Assembly (NCBI GenBank): GCA_949592205.1
Contig: CATIUR010000001.1
Coordinates: forward strand, 38,581,001-38,645,000
Direction: 5' to 3'
DNA from: Helichrysum umbraculigerum
Lineage: Eukaryota; Streptophyta; Magnoliopsida; Asterales; Asteraceae
Length of the DNA stretch: 64,000 bases
Shown piece after piece: positions 32,778 through 43,540 of the stretch (position 1 is its first letter; each line of letters starts with the position of its first letter). The notes under the pieces were generated by a model that was given only the letters and a program-made list of their open reading frames with translations, was not told the DNA's origin and made no database searches. Made by a program: the position numbers and the translations under genes.

Positions 32778-35201
32778 TGTCGTGCCTCTATCGGTCGGAC
32801 GGATTTGATTCCGGGTGTTCCAACAGCAATAGAAGCGGCGAACAGTGAGTTTTAAATTTGTAGAGCAGGGGAATCCTAAGTTGTACACTACTGACAGACC
32901 TAAAAGGGCAGCAAGTGGTATGTATGACTCAGGTGTCGTTCTTCAAACTACAACGGGCATGGGAGTCTAGGAAGTTTTATTATCTTTGGAGATTCAGTTA
33001 GGGTTTTTAAAAGTTTTTAGATAGGTTTGGTTTTTATAACTAAATACTAATTTAAATAAAGAAAATAAAACTAAAGAGGTTTGTACGGAGACTCGGTCAA
33101 CAGAGGATAAGCGAGTGTTTAATATGATTTCGTTAAATGTTACTGATGAATAGTCAAGGGTAAGGCTACTAGATGTGATGACTAATCCGGAGAGGATAGA
33201 AACATAATTAATGCAAAGTATTGTACCTACGACCGTTCCGCGGCTTCCATACGTTTGTACTCCACCAATTGGTGTTTCCAGCACTATACCGAGTAATAGG
33301 GCGTTTTACGGTTTTTCCGTTACATTAATTAGGGTTCCACATTACTCTCGCAGATTTCCTATATCCTAATGAGCTACAACTACGAGCCTATTAAATATCT
33401 AACGTAGAGTTGTCCACAATCAGATAAATAACATGTCACGTGGATAGCAGTTATAGAAGTCAGGTACACCGGAAGTTCTCCCAAATGTACAGACCAATTT
33501 AACCGATGACTATCCTCGAATCCTGGTCCCCAGTCACAGTCATCAGAGACGTCTGTATCGTAGCGTGAATTGTTGATTGAACAAGAACACGAACAGGGGT
33601 AATCCCGCGGACCAAGTTGGGATAATCGGGCTAATGATCAGTTAAATTGTTCAGCATTACAGATATAAATCATCACAACTATTCCATGCATGTTAATCTA
33701 CTGTGTAAACCAATATTCTGTGTCTGAAAACCTAATTATACAGTTACTGATATGAACCAGGAGGATAACTCTAGCATGCATCATTCCTAAGGCAACAATC
33801 AAACAAGAACATGCGATAGGGTAACACATAACAGAACACCGTAATCCTAGCATAGCAGATAACCAATAATCAGATCATAGATATCCCGAAAGTTCTCTGA
33901 AAGATATATAACAGATAAACATGAATCTAACCTATCTCTAATCCTACGCTCTGTGTCTCTTATGATTTGTTTCAACCTAGAGAACACAGCCATACCAAGT
34001 TCATTGATCATCAAGTATAGAATAGGTAGAGAACGTACCACTAGTAATTGGCCAAGTTCTAGCAGGAAGCTTCTAACCACAGTATAAGTTGGATAGATAA
34101 ACATTCGAGATTCAGTTTATGAGTTCATACACAGTTTAAAGTAACACGGGCAGAGTAACAGCATGGCATAAACATATTGACTATTCTAACATAACTACAT
34201 CATAGTAAACACAAAGAAATGTCTAGCCTAACATCATATATCTAGCATACAATCCTAAACAAGCATAAACAAAGCAACACATGTTTAAAACTGGAAAGTA
34301 AGAGATATATAAATAGAACCTGATACGAATTTATTACAGACAGATCTTCGCAAATACAATGTCTTGGAGTGACTCCGTACAAAAGCTAAAAGCTACCTCT
34401 ACATAACTATCTCTCTAACTAGCTCAATTCTAGAGAGAGAAAATCCTCTAGAGAGAGAAACTAGAGAGAGAGTGATGTGTGTGAGAGAGAAAGTGTAGGG
34501 AGAGAATGAAAATGAGAAAATGGTATGAATGAAGTGTTGGGGATGTCCACTATTTATAGGCAAACCATCAAATCGCACGTACAACTCACGAAGCAGCACG
34601 TACAATCAAACGAAGCACGATATGGGGTAGGGGGCCGTATACGGCCTTGCAGGGGCCGTATACGGTGTATAGTAGGTCTTATACGGTGCCTGGGGCCATA
34701 TACGGTCTCTGTCTGATTTCGTTCGTTGCTTAAAACGTCCGTATCTCCTTCGTTATGCGTCCGTTTGATCGATTCTTTCGCCTGTGGTTTCGTAATTCCG
34801 TTATGCTTCTAATGATGCCAATCTCACAGAAATTGGATGTGTAGAGCTTAGGCGTAGCCAAAATGACTTTTAATGGCTCTGAAAGCGTAGTGGTTTCTCC
34901 GTCCTTTGGCCGTTTCACTTGATTCCAGATTTTTCCGTCTCAATTTTACCTATACAACAAATGGTAGAAGTTAGGAGGTGTTCCTTGACAGGAAAATGAG
35001 GTCGGAAGAATCTGCCCGTATTAAAATGCTGTGTTTTGTGCATTTTTAGAGTATTTTCAGTGATTTTTATCACAACGTCTACTTTTGAACCACTCTAGTG
35101 TATTTTAGTAAATAATCAATGTTTTGGAATGTTTTCACTAAAGAAAGGTTCAAAATGTGAGGAATAAAGCTTCTAAAAACATGACTTTTTACGTCACATC
35201 A
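32778..35201 (-). repeat. 5' LTR of large Athila element
   Basis: Matches 21738-24186 with scattered substitutions. The palindrome array is reduced here to two intact CCGTATACGG (34635, 34656) and two degenerate copies (about 34677, 34696). TATA at 34551-34558 (minus). Confidence 0.93.
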
Positions 35202-35206
35202 ATTGG
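35202..35206. repeat. Target-site duplication ATTGG, right copy
   Basis: Pairs with 21733-21737. Confidence 0.93.
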
Positions 35207-36178
35207 TTCGATTGGATAAACAAGCTAAAATCTACATAGGCATGGCACTTCCTGATGAAGTGTTCGAATCTATCAGGCTTTGTAGAACTGCTAAAGACAT
35301 GTGGGATACCCTTAGGAATATATATATTGGAACTCCTGATATTATTCGCTGCAGGGAAGTCAATCTCACTCGCCAGTATGAGCTGTTTGCAATGGAACCA
35401 AATGAATCTATGTCTTCTACTTACACCAGATACCAGTCACTGATGAACAAAATGGAAAAGGCTGGTATAGGTAAGGAACAGAGATTTGTTGTTGAAAAGT
35501 TTCTTGAGTTGCTGCCAAGAAAAATCTGGGGAACCATTGCCACGTGTACCAGACAGAGAAATGATTATTCAATTATTAATCTCACTCAAGTCTATGGTAT
35601 CTTGCTCAACTGGGAGCAGTCAGAAAAGCATGCTGATCAGAGTGAGCATATTCGTGCTACTTTTGGAAGTCAGAAGATATCCAATGCCCTTGTAGCAGAG
35701 CTTGATGAAATCGATCAGAGACAGAAATCAAAAATGTCTATGAAAAGCTCGAAGTCACTGATAGCTGAAGAAGAAGGTGGTCAAGTTGAAGAACAGTCAG
35801 AGTACGAGTATGATGAAGGACTGGAGAAGCTTGAAAAAGATATGGCCATGATGGTTGCTAATTTCAGAAGGAACACCAGATCAAAAAGATTCACTGGTGC
35901 TCCATCATCTGATAAATTTCAATCTAAAGGAGAATGCTACAAATGTGGCAAACCTGGTTATTTTGAAGCTGATTGTAGATCAAAGTCAGTCAACCAAGTC
36001 CCTGAACCAATGCCAGACTTCAGAAATGATAAGTATAACAAGTACAAGGCAAAGTACAAGAAACTGAAGGCATTGGCTAAATCTGGAAAGAAGAAGAGAA
36101 AAGGGTTTGTCGCTGAAGAAAGTTCACTCAGCGAATCTGATTCATCTTCCTCATCTGATGATGAAGAAGCAATTAAAC
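35207..36178 (+). pseudogene. Sirevirus copy 2 gag, C-terminal part
   Basis: Continues the gag frame after the Athila insertion: VRLDKQAKIYIGMALP, a gag core (YELFAMEPNESMSSTYTRY), a basic/acidic tail and a zinc knuckle CYKCGKPGYFEADC in which the His ligand is Tyr (copy 1 has His, CAT to TAT). The Ser-rich tail ends at a join with LTR sequence at 36170-36173. Unlike copy 1 it has no stop up to there. Confidence 0.88.
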
Positions 36179-36230
36179 TTTACACTTTGTGATTCCAAAT
36201 CACTAACTGATAGTGATTACGGGAATCTCA
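36174..36230 (+). repeat. 3' stub of Sirevirus LTR
   Basis: 57 bp matching 21347-21403, including the GTGATT-CCA-AATCAC palindrome, and ending GGGAATCTCA. It marks the right end of the Sirevirus tandem. Confidence 0.88.
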
Positions 36231-36839
36231 GTTACCTTATTCATGCACCCAGGGTTAATCCCAAGAAGGGTCACTTGTCCTCATCGGACAGTGTTGGGGG
36301 TTGAGCAGCCTGATCTGATCAGAATCATGATAGCCTAGTACTCAGTGACATACGACTTAGGGTTTCCGCTTTAAATCGTAGGGTGCTAGTGTTTACACAA
36401 AACCTCTGTTGATTTAATTAAGGCAAGTCTCCAATCATCTTTTATAAAGAACATCATCCCGAAACCTGAATATTGAAATTTCAGCAATCACAACTCTATC
36501 TATCTGCTTACCCTATCCGTAGTGTAGTAATTACTTTCCTGCATCTTAGTTAAATTAGAAAATACCAAAAACAAACCCTACCTGCTCTATTAAACCTCAT
36601 CCTATTAGCTACTATACTCTGAGGTATTTAATTCATTTAGATTCGCTCCAATTTTAAGAACGACACCTGAGTCAGACTTACCACTTACTACCCTAATACC
36701 CTTAGAGCAGTAGGTAGTAATAAAACTTAGGCTTCCCAGCAAAATATAAATTTAAAACCCTCTGATCACCCACCTCGAGCGCAAGGTCCGACGACGACAG
36801 GAAGCGATTCCTGAACCGACCGTTCGGGGTGCGATCAAT
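36231..36839 (+). other. Diverged LTR-like fragment
   Basis: No gene. Around 36657-36740 the inverse strand resembles part of the large Athila LTR (GTGGTATGTATGACTCAGGTGTCGTTCTT region), so this is probably a fragment of a related Ty3 LTR in the opposite orientation. It begins GTTAC after the Sirevirus stub and ends at an abrupt join with the 3' region of the next Athila element. Both boundaries are approximate. Confidence 0.4.
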
Positions 36840-36869
36840 ATACCTTTAAATTTAATTATACAATTTACT

Positions 36870-37940
36870 TTTATATTCCAATTAAATATATGAAATACAT
36901 TTTTAAGAATCAAGACATTGGTGACAGGTCTGCATTTTCATGCAACAGAGCGACATAACTTGATTCAGGTTTAAGCAAAACCAAACTTGGTCAAACCATT
37001 TTGGCGACCTCATTAGGTATCTTTTATTTTTAAGACTTTTCAAGTACTTTTGACTTGTGTTTGCTTAATTTTTAAGTATATATTAATAGAAACCAGGTCT
37101 ATACTTTCATATAACAGAGGAAACCATCAATATATATCCCCAAATGTACTCACATAAGTAAAAAGATATAAAATTATTGTATAACAAATTTAAAAATTAA
37201 GACTTTTATGTCATACATCATATTATGTATCATAAAATAATAAACAAGTTATTTTATTAATTTATTAAAATTCAGAAATCTTCATATAGATTGTCTATTA
37301 GTACATCATACCATATAACTATATATCACTTCCTTTATTTAAGTAGCTTACGTTATATATACAAAACAGTTAATCCACATTAAAGTCTAAACTTTTAAAT
37401 ACAAAACAAAATTTTTAACAAAATTATTCTAACTAATAAATACTTAGTTATTCACTTAAAATTTTAAATTTTCAAAAATTTTAGACAAGACAAACTTAAT
37501 TATTTAATTAAAGAAATTCTTTTTCTTACGAACCCTATCCCCACACTTAAATTATACAATGCCCTCATTGTATAAAAATTGATAAACAAAAGTGAGTAAG
37601 GGAAAGAAAAATAGAACAGAAAAACTCCCCTGACTGAAATTATAAATTTCATCATCGGCTAAGAAAAATCTGCTTGGTTGATTCCTTCATCTCTTGAAAA
37701 ATAATATACAACATCCACACTTTCGTAGTTAATCACGATTGCATTTAGCATATGCAATAAGCCTTTAAACCCCTCGGTATCCCGAGTGGACGAGTTATAG
37801 TCTTGTGAGGGTTTCTAGGGAACATACCCACAAAGTTCAATCCTGAAAATAAAAACATAAAAAGAAAAACATAACATATAAAAATAAACATGGGTTGTCT
37901 CCCAAGAAGCACTTTTGTTTAAATGTCGGTAAGTTCGACA
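36870..37940 (-). other. 3' non-coding region shared with the non-autonomous element
   Basis: The inverse strand matches about 16260-17400 of the non-autonomous element: GAAA-loop hairpins at 36931-36944 and 37100-37113, hairpin plus purine motif at 37539-37573, the near-identical block at 37690-37845 and the stem-loop at 37891-37904. No gene. Confidence 0.75.
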
Positions 37941-37952
37941 TTATCCGATAAC

Positions 37953-38327
37953 TTATCCTTCCAAAGTTATATCTGAAATATTCTCAATAACATTATCTTC
38001 ATAATATTTCTTCAAACGATGTCCATTAACTGTAAAAATAGTTCCATCGAAAGCTATCAAATCCACACTCCCATTTGTATGAACTTGGTGAATAACAAAC
38101 GGTCCGCTCCATCTGGATTTTAATTTACCCAGAAATAACCTAATACGTGAATTGTACAAAAGCACACGTTCTCCAGCAACAAACTCTTTATCTCCTCGAA
38201 GTCTTGCATCGTGCCATTTCTTCGTTCTTTCTTTATAAAACCTTGAATTTTCATAAGCATTCCAACGAAGCTCATCTAACTCATGTAACTGTAAAAAGCG
38301 ATGCTTACCAACTTCATCGATATCCAT
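37953..38327 (-). pseudogene. Athila integrase C-terminus
   Basis: Same frame as the integrase core block, separated by TAG 38346-38348 (expected Trp after KAY). Ends with SRWSGPFVIHQV and VNGHRLKKYYED, the Athila integrase tail, at a natural stop. Confidence 0.88.
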
Positions 38328-38345
38328 GTTGCATTCTCGAAGTGC

Positions 38346-38984
38346 CTAATATGCTTTGTGTTCTATTTCCACTGGTAAATGACAAGCTTTTCCATAAATT
38401 AATCTATACGGAGTACAACCTGTAGGTGTTTTAAATGCTGTCCTATATGCCCAAAGTGCATCATCTAACTTTTCCGACCAATCTTTTCTGTTAGAACCAA
38501 CAGAACGTTTCAAAATACGTTTTAATGCACGATTGGTATTTTCAACCTGTCCACTAGTCTGTGGATGATAAGGTGTAGCAAAACGATGATTAACTCCATA
38601 CCGTTTTAATACCTTCTCTAATTGAGTATTACAAAAATGAGTACCTCGATCACTAATCAATGCTCTGGGAGTTCCAAATCTGGAAAATAATTGTTTAAGA
38701 AATTTCACCACAACTCTTGCATCATTCGTAGGTAATGCCTTTGCCTCAGCCCATTTAGAAACATAATCCACAGCTACTAATATGTACTTATTACCGTGAC
38801 TCATAGGAAATGGTCCCATAAAATCAATGCCCCAAACATCAAAAATTTCACAAACCTGTATACTATTTTGTGGCATCTCATCACGTTTAGAAATATTCCC
38901 AGCTCTTTGGCAAGAATCACAATTCCTAACAAATGCATATGTATCTTTAACAAATGCAAGAATCACAATTCCTAACAAATGCAA
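38346..38984 (-). pseudogene. Athila integrase core
   Basis: VRNCDSCQRAGN (second half of the zinc region), WGIDFMGPFP (Asp), ISDRGTHFCN (Asp) and SGQVENTNRALKRIL (Glu): a complete DDE set. The N-terminal His pair and everything between it and RNase H is missing. The start codon at 38984 lies in repeated filler sequence and is not natural. Confidence 0.9.
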
Positions 38985-39030
38985 GAATCACAATTCCTAA
39001 CAAATGCAAGAATCACAATTCCTAACAAAT
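38911..39030. repeat. 25-bp templated repeats at a deletion junction
   Basis: CAAGAATCACAATTCCTAAC plus AAATG occurs at 38911 (native integrase codons), then at 38957, 38982 and 39007 in tandem, ending against RNase H sequence at about 39031. About 200 residues of pol (about 600 bp) are missing at this point compared with the other Athila element. Confidence 0.88.
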
Positions 39031-40166
39031 TTATCGAAAGCAAAAACCACTGCCAGAAGTTCCTTTTCCGTAGTTGTGTAATTTTCCTGAGCATCTGTTA
39101 ATGTCTTACTGGCATAATAGATTGGCTTAAACTTCTTATCAATTCTCTGCCCTAAAACAGCTCCAACCGCGTAATCACTAGCATCACACATTAATTCAAA
39201 AGGTAGATTCCAATTTGGACCTGTCATAACTGGAGCAGATACTAACTTTTCTTTTAACGTATCAAACGATTGTTTGCATTTGTCTATAAATTCGAACTTT
39301 GCATCTTTTTCCAACAAATGATTCAATGGTCTTGCTATCTTTGAAAAATCTGGTATAAATCTCCGATAAAATCCAGCGTGTCCTAGAAAACTTCTTATTC
39401 CTTTTACATTTGTAGGATAAGGTAATTTTGAAATAGCTTCAATCTTCGCTTGATCTACCTCGATACCTATTTTGGATATTTTATGACCTAAAACAATTCC
39501 TTCTCTAACCATAAAGTGACATTTTTCCCAGTTAAGAACTAAATTTTCCCCTTCACATCTCTGCAACATCTTCTGTAAATTCTTTAAACAAGAATCAAAT
39601 GAATCACCAAATACTGAAAAATCGTCCATAAAAACTTCCATGAAATCTTCTACCATATCATGAAATATTGCAATCATGCAACGCTGAAATGTAGCCGGTG
39701 CATTACATAAACCAAACGGCATCCTTCTATAAGCAAATGTACCAAACGGACAAGTAAATGTTGTTTTGTCTTGATCTTCGGCCGCAATTGGTATTTGAAA
39801 ATATCCTGAAAATCCATCCAGAAAACAATAGAACTCCTTTCCTGCTAGCCTTTCTATCATTTGGTCAATAAATGGTAATGGAAAATGATCTTTCCTAGTA
39901 GCATCATTTAATTTCCTATAATCAATACAAACTCTCCATCCTGTTACCGTTCTTGTTGGTATTAAATCATTCTTCTCATTTGGTATAACCGTTATTCCGC
40001 CTTTCTTTGGTACAACATGTACTGGACTTACCCATGGACTATCTGAAATAGGATAGATTAATCCTGAATCCAGCAATTTAATGATTTCTTTCCTGACCAC
40101 ATCTTTAACATTCGGATTCAATCTTCTTAAAGGTTGTACGACTGGCTTAAAATCTTTTTCCATCAA
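38997..40166 (-). pseudogene. Athila reverse transcriptase and RNase H N-half
   Basis: RT from YPISDSPWVSPVHVVPKKGG through WRVCIDYRKLN, FCFLDGFSGYF-type palm residues, FMDDFSVFGD (about 39607-39636) and GHAGFYRRFIPDFS. RNase H then runs CDASDYAVGAVLGQ and TEKELLAVVFAFDKF, where it is replaced by filler. In frame with the upstream gag-protease apart from TAA 40182-40184 (expected Tyr). Confidence 0.92.
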
Positions 40167-40181
40167 GATTTTATGAGTACA

Positions 40182-43052
40182 TTATGTAGGAATGATTCCT
40201 TTAATATCCGTGATTTTCCATGCTATTGCTTGTTTATGCTGTTTAAGAACCTGAACTAATCGTTCTTTCTCTGCTTTTGACAATTTTGAAGATATTATAA
40301 CTGGCAAGTCTGATGTGCCTTGTAAATAAGCATATTCCAAATGTGCTGGTAGCTCTTTAAGTTCCAACTGTGGTGGTTCTTCAATAGATGTCTTGATCTC
40401 AAATATCTCTTCTTTAAAACAAGGAATATTGTTCACAGAATATGGTATCAATTCTTGGTTAATAATTTTAGCAACTGGTTGTATTGCTTCCTCTTCAGGA
40501 TGTTGTTGAATAACCACGGTTGCTACTTCCAAATCTTCATCTTCCTCTAATAACATATCAAATTCTGCTAAATCCCTTGCAGTGTCAAACTCTTCCGTCC
40601 ATCCGTTAAGAATTCTTATATCTGCTTGATCTTTTCCCAAAAAATCTTGAAAATAAGAGTTATCCATATATTCATATAAATTTAAATAATAACAAGTATC
40701 ATCCACATAATCAGGAAATTTCATGGAATTATTAACATCAAAAACAATTTTATCATTCCCTAATCTCATGGTAATTTTTCTATTAAAAACATCAATTAGG
40801 GCATATGTATTTGCTAAAAAAGGTCTTCCTAATATAATAGGGACTTTAGGGTCTTCTACCATATCTAAGATTACAAAATCACATGGAAAAAAAAATTTAT
40901 CAACTTTAATTAAAACATTTTCAACTATCCCCCTAGGATATTGCACAGATCGGTCAGCTAATTCAATACACATACGAATAGGTTTTGGTTCTCCTAATCC
41001 TAATCGCATATAAAGAGTATATGGCATTAATGAAATACTAGCACCTAAATCTGCTAATGCATTTTCAATAGTAATTTCACCAATTTTGCAAGGTATAGTA
41101 ATACTCCCTGGATCTTCGACTTTTGGAGGTAGCTTATTCTGCATTATTGCTGAGCATCTCGCATTCATAGTCACCTTTGTCACATTATCCAGATTACTTT
41201 TGTTAGTCAGCAGTTCCTTAAGGTATTTTGCATACTTAGGCATTTGAGCTATAGCTTCAACAAAAGGAATATTAATATGAAGTTGTTTCAGATTTTCCAG
41301 AAATTTGTGGTATTGTTCATCTTCTTTGTCCTTCCTCAGAGCAGCTGGATATGGAAGTGGGGGTGTATAGTCTTTGATGACTTCTTTAACCTTATTTTCT
41401 CCAATGCTCTTTTTATTTGGTTGTATGTCTTCACCAATTATTTCTTTTTCAACCTGCTCAGACTCAACAATTTTATTAGTTACAGGAGAGTCAACATTCT
41501 TACCACTTCTGGTAATTACTGCTTTAGCTTGCTCCTTTGGATTTGTTTCAGTAAATCCTGGCAATGTTCCCGGAAATCTCTCCTGTAAAGTTTTAGCAAT
41601 CTGATGAACTGATCCTTCAATTTGTTTGATTGATGCTTCATTATTACGCATCCTTGCATCATGATCATCCATTCGTTTATTACTTGCTTCAACCATTTTT
41701 CCCAAAATACTTTCTAACGTATTGATCCTGTCAGAATAGGACGGATTTTGTCCCGTTTTGACATAGAAACCTGGTGCTCCTTGTTGATACTGTTGTCCTG
41801 GTTGATTAGTTCTTCTAAAGTTAGAAACTTGACGATAGTTTGGATTTCCTTGAAAATCCCCATACATAACTTCTTCAGTGTTCATTTCACTATCATTATT
41901 AGGACATTCTGTTTTTAGATGATTTCCTCCACATATTTCACAACCAATCCTGATTGCATGAACTTGTTCATTTACTTTCTTAATATCTCTTCCCATACTT
42001 TCCAATTTTGCAGTGATAGCTGCGAGACCATCACTATCTTCAGATATCTTTTTTCTTCCAGATGAACCATCATCCCATAACTGAGAATGCTTAGCTAATT
42101 CTTCAATTCTGGATTTTGCTACTGCTGGAGTTTTCTTAGGTACTGGGCCGTGTGCATCTAACTGTTGTCGTGTTGCTCGATCAACTCCTTTATAGAATAC
42201 CGTTATTTCTTGTTGGACATTCAAATCATGTTGTGGACATTTATGTAACATTTCCTTATATCTTTCCCAAGCTTGATATAGAGATTCATCGGGTTTCTGC
42301 TTAAAATTCCTAATCTTATCGATCATCTTTGACGTTTTGGAAGGTGTACAATACATTTTTAGAAATTTTGTACGAAGATCTTCCCAAGTAGTAATAGATC
42401 CGGCTGGTTCATTATTAATCCATCTCTTAACTCCATCCTTTAATGTTAAAGGAAATACTCGTAACATAACCTGATCTCTTGTAACATTAGGAATATTAAA
42501 CATATCTGCAATCTCTAAAATTTTCTCAAAATGCTCATTTGCATCTTCTTTATCTTCTCCTCTGAAAGGATTCTCTCTCAATTCTTTCATAAATTGTCCC
42601 TTTAATTCAAACTCTACTTCTCTAGCTATAGCAGGCCTAACCACTCCCGGTCTTGGATCTCCACGAGTTTGAATCGTGTAATCCTCAAGCGTCATGTTTG
42701 CTATGTCTGCCATGTTTCTTTGTTTTGGTTCAGAATCTCTTGGATATACTGTATGTTGTCTCGAAGGTACTTTATCTAACTCTGAATCGGAGTAATACCC
42801 TCTTTTAGCCGTTTTGACTAAACTGTTATGAAATATCAGGTCGTCTTCGTCAGATGAAATTCCTTGTTCTGGCGAATTAGGTGGCGCATATGATAGTCGT
42901 CTTCTAGAATGAAATTCTCGTTCTGGTTCGTCAAATGGACTAAGTGGATCCGGATGAAGTGTGCGGGTCATACATCCATCTGTAACAAAAACAGAATTTA
43001 GTAGTACTTTTAATTCAAAAATAAATGTTAATAATAAGTTAGAAATATTCAA
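40182..43052 (-). pseudogene. Athila gag-protease polyprotein
   Basis: Up to 956 codons. The likely start is the Met at 42971 (MTRTLHPDPLSPF); the open frame upstream lacks an obvious role. Gag core: GQFMKELRENPFRGE, TWEDLRTKFLKMYCTP, ERYKEMLHKCPQHD and VFYKGVD. Zinc motif: CEICGGNHLKTEC (about 41907-41945). Linker: YTPPLPYPAAL. Protease: ALADLGASISLMPY (about 41020-41062) with PIILGRPFLANTYALID. It ends by nonsense just before the RT. Confidence 0.92.
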
Positions 43053-43522
43053 GTTGGTGTATTTGAATCCTGATAATTAATAATAAAACACATTCAAAAT
43101 TAAATAATCAAAGAATAATACCCAACCCAAAATTTTCCTATTTGTTAGTTATGCAAGTTAGTTATTTATACAACAATTCGAAATTACAGTGATTTTTGTT
43201 AAATTTCTTTTACAAAGCTAGTCAATAGATCTCGGTAGCTCCATTGATAGTACACAAAAGCAGAGAAACAGGTCAGCGCAAAGCTTATTAAAAACCTATT
43301 TCTTTCGAGAAGCACCTTACTTCTTATATGATAAATCAATGAGGTAGGGCTTTACTCTCCTTATACCTTTGTTTTTGTCAGTATTCTCAATGGGTGAGCC
43401 GATATTTCTTATTGATTTTGCAAAGTATCAGAAATAAAAATTATACAAGAGAAATAATTAGTTTAATTTAAATACACCGCTCCCCCGGTAAAACAAAAGT
43501 TCAACCGGTTAAGTGTTCCCCG

Positions 43523-43540
43523 GCAGCGGCGCCAAAAACT
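43523..43540 (-). promoter_or_regulatory. Primer-binding site, truncated Athila element
   Basis: The plus strand CCCCGGCAGCGGCGCCAAAA lies beside the LTR; on the minus strand this is the TGGCGCCGCTGCCGGGG site. Confidence 0.88.

Larger units (their letters stand above)
21738..35201 (-). mobile_element. Athila-type Ty3 retrotransposon, nearly complete
   Basis: 13,464 bp with LTRs of 2,449 and 2,424 bp, TSD ATTGG, Athila primer site at 32754-32771 and purine tract at 24187-24202. Minus-strand order is gag (32587-31382), protease-RT (31195-29063), RNase H-integrase (29087-27012), an extra Arg-rich ORF (26766-26107) and a long 3' non-coding region. Only one stop between gag and protease and one frameshift in RT spoil the coding frame, so it is young. 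It interrupts the Sirevirus copy 2 gag. Confidence 0.94.
20319..36230 (+). mobile_element. Sirevirus-like element, copy 2 (internally deleted)
   Basis: LTR 20319-21403, primer site, gag 21452-21737 and 35207-36169, then an abrupt join to the last 57 bp of the LTR at 36174-36230. All of pol, the 3' region and most of the 3' LTR are missing. The join shares CAAT (36170-36173) between gag and LTR, a sign of microhomology-mediated deletion. It is split by the Athila element at 21738-35201. The 5-bp sequences flanking this copy (ATTTT before 20319, GTTAC after 36230) do not match, as expected if the middle LTR is shared. Confidence 0.82.
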
